Positions 7,452 to 10,401 of a DNA stretch of 10,401 nt are shown in pieces (positions within the stretch are counted from its first letter, which is position 1; each line of letters opens with the position of its first letter). Origin of the DNA: Gryganskiella cystojenkinii (Eukaryota > Mortierellomycota > Mortierellomycetes > Mortierellales > Mortierellaceae); assembly GCA_015852425.1 (NCBI GenBank), contig JAAAIG010000987.1, positions 2,768 through 13,168 on the forward strand, in the 5' to 3' direction. Position numbers and translations under genes: made by a program. A model generated the notes under the pieces. It saw nothing but the letters and a program-made list of their open reading frames with translations, had not been told where the DNA came from and did no database searches.

Positions 7452-8310
7452 GAGTGAAATTATGTTTTTGAGAGAAGTTGATTGAACGGGGAGAGTAAAG
7501 AACACGCTCAATGCATGTAAAATGTTTGATGGCAACTTTTTCTTTTTTTTTGGTGTTGAATTGATGCACCGACAGGGCGAGAAAAGCCACGGTCACCACA
7601 AAAATTCCGTTCAATAAAATAGCGCCCAGCCCGCGACTGTTGAACCCTCTCTCTCTCTAACAATTAGGTATTAGAGACACTATCTGAAATTGCCTCAGAT
7701 TTTCGCAGTCACAGCAGGATCAAACTCATTCAACCTTGGATCCATGGATCGGACCATGGCACCCATCTATACATCCATCAACAGGACAGGACACCGTTAC
7801 TATCTTCCAGGCTATCATCCATGCAGAAAACTGCTCGTCCAACCATCATCGACCATGCCAGATCCAGAAAAAAAACTACACCTTGCGTTTTCACCAAAAT
7901 ATGCGACTCCTTTTTCGTCAAAAAGGCATCAGCCCGGGCATTGACAATTTGACTCTGCATCGGATCAATAATTCGAATGAACCGATAACCGATCAGAAGG
8001 AGAAACCCTGATTGACTTGGAGCACATCAACAGCAATGCAACTTGCTCCATCAGCCCGTGATCAGATCAATCTTGGTCGATCAAGAAGTGATTACCCTCC
8101 AGCATCCAAAGAAACAACAGAGCTTCACATCAAATGAGGCATGCATCAGATGCGAGACTGCCATCATCGGATCCAACAACAAGGATTATGGGATCACCAG
8201 GAGGATCATGCTAGAGGAGCTCTACATCAAGAGAGGACTTTGATTCAATACCGTAACAGACATCTAATCGATTGTTGTTACAACTTCGAATCCTCCCCAA
8301 ATAGGACAAA
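7452..8310. other. Divergent regulatory region, with possible 5' UTR intron of RPL17
   Basis: This lies between the minus-strand Mediator gene and RPL17. Frames of 60-91 codons on both strands at 7690-8011 overlap and match nothing known. The CT tract at 7645-7658 could mark an RPL17 transcription start, followed by a possible donor (AG then GTATTA at 7668) and a possible acceptor (CAAATAG ending at 8304), six bases before the RPL17 ATG. That would be a 637-base leader intron. The interval 7718-8207 holds twelve GATC sites and many ATC/CCA triplets, with C much commoner than G on the plus strand in 7741-7860. Confidence 0.45.
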
Positions 8311-9322
8311 ATGGTTAGATACGCTGCCACCCCAGCCAACAGCTCCAAGAGTAAGTCTTCGTCAGCTCTAGGATTGTTATCACTTTCGAGGAAGAAGGCA
8401 GTGGACAGGAAAGCGTGGAGAAGCAAAACTTATTTTTCTTTTTGCTGACGGCTTTCGACAAATCTTTTCATCTACCATCGTTTTTTAGCTGCCTTGTCTC
8501 GCGGCTCCTACCTCCGTGTTCACTTCAAGAACACCCGTGAGGTCGCTGCTGCCATCTCTGGCATGAAGCTCAGCAAGGCCTTGACCTACCTCGCCGATGT
8601 CAAGGAGCACAAGCAGGCTATCCCTTTCCGTCGCTTCAACGGCGGTATCGGTCGCACTGCCCAGGCCAAGCCTTTCGGTATGACCATGGCCCGCTGGCCC
8701 GCCAAGTCTTGCGAGTTCGTCCTCGACTTGCTCAAGAACGCCGAGTCCAACGCCGAGGTAAACCATTGGATCATATCTTGTCAATCGGAAATGCGTAATA
8801 CTTTGGCTTGGGGCGATTCTTGCAAACTTGTTTAGAGTCTAAGAAATGAGAGGACGGATACTCTACTTTTCAGTTCGGTGGGCAAACTGTGAAGAATGAA
8901 AGGAATTAAGAGACATGTGGAGAACACTTAGCGTCGAGATAGTGAAGGCGGACAGGCTTCACAGGGACTGGTAGATCTTAAGTTGTTCGTGGTGGACATG
9001 ATGGATCAGACCAACTTTACCGACTTCAACTCGCTGTTCTTAAGAACCGTGCTCTAACGTATTTCTCTCCATCTATTTCGCCCAATAGGTTAAGGGCTTG
9101 GAGCAGGAGGCTCTTGTCATCAAGCACATCCAGGTCAACCAGGCTCCCCGTCAGCGCCGCCGCACCTACCGTGCTCACGGTCGCATCAACCCCTACATGT
9201 CCTCGCCCTGCCACATCGAGATCATTCTCGCTGAGGAGAACGAGTCTGTCAAGCGCGAGGTTGAGGCCAAGAAGCCCAAGCTCAACGCTCGTCAGCTCGC
9301 TGCCCGTGCCCGTCGTGCTTAA
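8311..9322 (+). CDS. RPL17: 60S ribosomal protein uL22 (RPL17), three exons
   Basis: uL22 binds domains of the large-subunit rRNA, and its beta-hairpin lines the polypeptide exit tunnel. Exon 1 is 8311-8350 ([13 protein letters not shown] plus one base), exon 2 is 8489-8757 and exon 3 is 9089-9322. Introns are 138 bases (gtaagt to tttttag) and 331 bases (gtaaac to caatag, CTAAC branch near 9054). The product is 180 residues; yeast and human forms have 184. Family hallmarks are [14 protein letters not shown] (18-31), [16 protein letters not shown] and ARWPAKS in exon 2, and [20 protein letters not shown] in exon 3. Codons end mostly in C, as in highly expressed fungal genes. The ATG has AAA just before it. 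Both introns were read for box C/D snoRNAs and none was convincing. The symbol follows animal and yeast RPL17 naming. Confidence 0.97.
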
Positions 9323-9840
9323 GCGATTAAAACTCGTAGCAGAAAATAAAACCCAACCTTTTCGAGATGGAAAGAATTTGATTTTTTTGTGCCCCGAGTT
9401 GTACATCCAAATGACAAATGATTGCTTTGTTAAGCTATGTTCGGAAAAGAAGGAGAGGGACCATGTGGCCACCTGTAGGGCACTCTAGCCGTCAAATACT
9501 TTGAGAATTTTGGCTAAGACACTGAGGCTGCCCTAAGATGGTACTATAGTGAAAAAATGGATGCAAACAGACAGCATATCGTATATCTGCGTTGGTGAAG
9601 AAAAGAAAGTAGCCAAGATTGTGCATCAGATCGTCATCACGCGTCAAGAATAGCGAACGAGCGAGAGTAAACCAGGGTTTGTCCAACGAACTTGAAAATC
9701 AGAGTAAGGTGGGGGCTCAAATCGAGTTGATGAAGGCTGCAGGGCGAGAGAGCCAAATTGTGGTTGAAGGGAAAAGCCACCTGAGCATTTTTACTCGTCG
9801 CGGACCTGACACTGAAATCTTCCTCTTTTGATCTTACGAA
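9323..9840. other. RPL17 3' UTR and RPS24 promoter region
   Basis: After the RPL17 poly(A) signal no gene is recognisable. A 70-codon plus-strand frame at 9619-9831 starts at TTG and matches nothing known. A pyrimidine-rich patch (about 9817-9828) just before the ATG at 9841 may mark the RPS24 transcription start. CAGGGTTT at 9673-9680 resembles a telomere-repeat-type promoter element loosely. Confidence 0.45.
9345..9350 (+). terminator. Poly(A) signal of RPL17
   Basis: AATAAA lies 22 bases after the stop codon, giving a very short 3' UTR, as is common for ribosomal protein genes. Confidence 0.7.
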
Positions 9841-10401
9841 ATGGTACACCCAGCCAACAGATTTGGCAGTCACAACTGAAGGCTTCTAGAGCCATGCAAC
9901 TATCAAAGGGCTCATCCAACTACCAACAATCTACTCGACAACCATCCATCGATCCTACTATCGATCTATCGACTAGACCATCGCCGTCCAGGAGGAACCA
10001 TCATCGACAATCGACATGCCACCAATTTCGCAAGAATCGACTCAAGAGGGGGGAAAGAACATGGAGAAATCATGATGTCATGTGAACGGGCATCATGATC
10101 AATTTAATTCAACTAAAAGCCTGGACTATTGATGGCAATTGTCCTTGGGATCGCCGAACCAACAAGCAGGGAAGGCAACAATGTATCATCACATCAGTCT
10201 TGCAAATTCATTTAATCACAAGGACGACACCTCAATGAGGAGCATGGACATTGCACGGATGATTTCTCATGCTGTCGTTATGATGCATCGGAACTGACAT
10301 CTGCTCTCGGTGTTCCTCTGGATATTAGGCTGATTCCACTGCTACCATCAGAACCCGCAAGTTCTTGACCAACCGCCTCTTGGCCAGAAAGCAAATGGTA
10401 A
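9841..10401 (+). CDS. RPS24: 40S ribosomal protein eS24 (RPS24), 5' part, cut by window edge
   Basis: Exon 2 starts at 10329 after TATTAG and reads ADSTATIRTRKFLTNRLLAR followed by KQMV to the edge; this matches the eS24 N-terminus (TIRTRKFxTNRLLxRKQMV in animals). The frame has no Met of its own, so the start lies upstream. The ATG at 9841-9843 is followed at once by GTACAC, giving exon 1 as ATG alone, a 485-base intron (9844-10328) and a phase-0 join to GCT. An intron right after the ATG is known from human and yeast RPS24 genes. ATG-GTACTA at 9538-9540 is a weaker alternative. The intron is rich in ATCGA units (about 9945-9980) and carries an inverted repeat at 10069-10099. The visible protein covers 25 residues of about 130. 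Confidence 0.88.
10069..10099. repeat. Inverted repeat in the RPS24 intron
   Basis: ATCATGATG (10069-10077) and CATCATGAT (10091-10099) are perfect nine-base complementary arms around a 13-base loop. The pre-mRNA could form a hairpin here, about 230 bases before the acceptor. Confidence 0.6.

Noticed and set aside
7690..8011. Overlapping 84- and 91-codon plus frames and a 60-codon minus frame
   Set aside because: No recognisable family and heavy overlap; better explained as promoter or leader-intron sequence.
8758..9088. snoRNA in RPL17 intron 2
   Set aside because: A C-box-like ATGATGG is present near 8999, but no CTGA D box follows at a suitable distance.
10250..10300. Box C/D snoRNA in the RPS24 intron
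   Set aside because: CTGA near 10295 has only imperfect C-box candidates upstream and no terminal stem.

Overview
The window looks like ordinary nuclear DNA of an early-diverging fungus, most likely Mucoromycota and possibly the Mortierella lineage. The signs are spliceosomal introns of about 85 to 485 bases, several with CTAAC-like branch sites 15-40 bases before the acceptor; CT-rich tracts ahead of genes; AATAAA signals soon after stop codons; a BTG/Tob-family gene, a family absent from yeast; and an animal-like Mediator subunit 27. The lineage call is inference. No operon, CRISPR array, prophage, transposase or rRNA gene is visible.

Layout. Bases 1-831 hold the presumed 3' untranslated region of the first gene plus two unassigned coding-like stretches. 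Bases 832-1733 (minus) are a two-exon BTG/Tob gene. Bases 1734-3022 are a divergent intergenic region with a TGAGTCA palindrome, E-boxes, a T12A11 tract, a TATA box and a CT-rich leader. Bases 3023-4381 (plus) are an intronless bZIP transcription factor of 452 residues with an ATF4/Gcn4-like basic region, followed by a Pumilio-type site and AATAAA. About 1.2 kb between convergent genes (4382-5619) has no recognisable gene. Bases 5620-7451 (minus) are a nine-exon gene for Mediator subunit 27, rebuilt here by joining short exons through phase-compatible splice sites. Bases 7452-8310 are a divergent regulatory region rich in GATC. Bases 8311-9322 (plus) are a three-exon gene for ribosomal protein uL22 (RPL17). 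Bases 9841-10401 (plus) are the 5' end of the gene for eS24 (RPS24), whose first coding exon is only the ATG, cut off by the window edge.

How they fit together. Three gene groups deal with gene expression: mRNA decay and translation control (BTG/Tob, through Caf1/CCR4-NOT), transcription (bZIP factor and the Mediator tail), and translation (two ribosomal proteins in tandem). Nothing shows that they form one system. The most testable links are the AP-1/Gcn4-type palindrome in front of the BTG gene beside a bZIP gene, and upstream reading frames ahead of the bZIP gene that resemble the ATF4/GCN4 layout. I found no clear previously undescribed system; the value here is in gene models that simple ORF finding would miss and in some regulatory structure.
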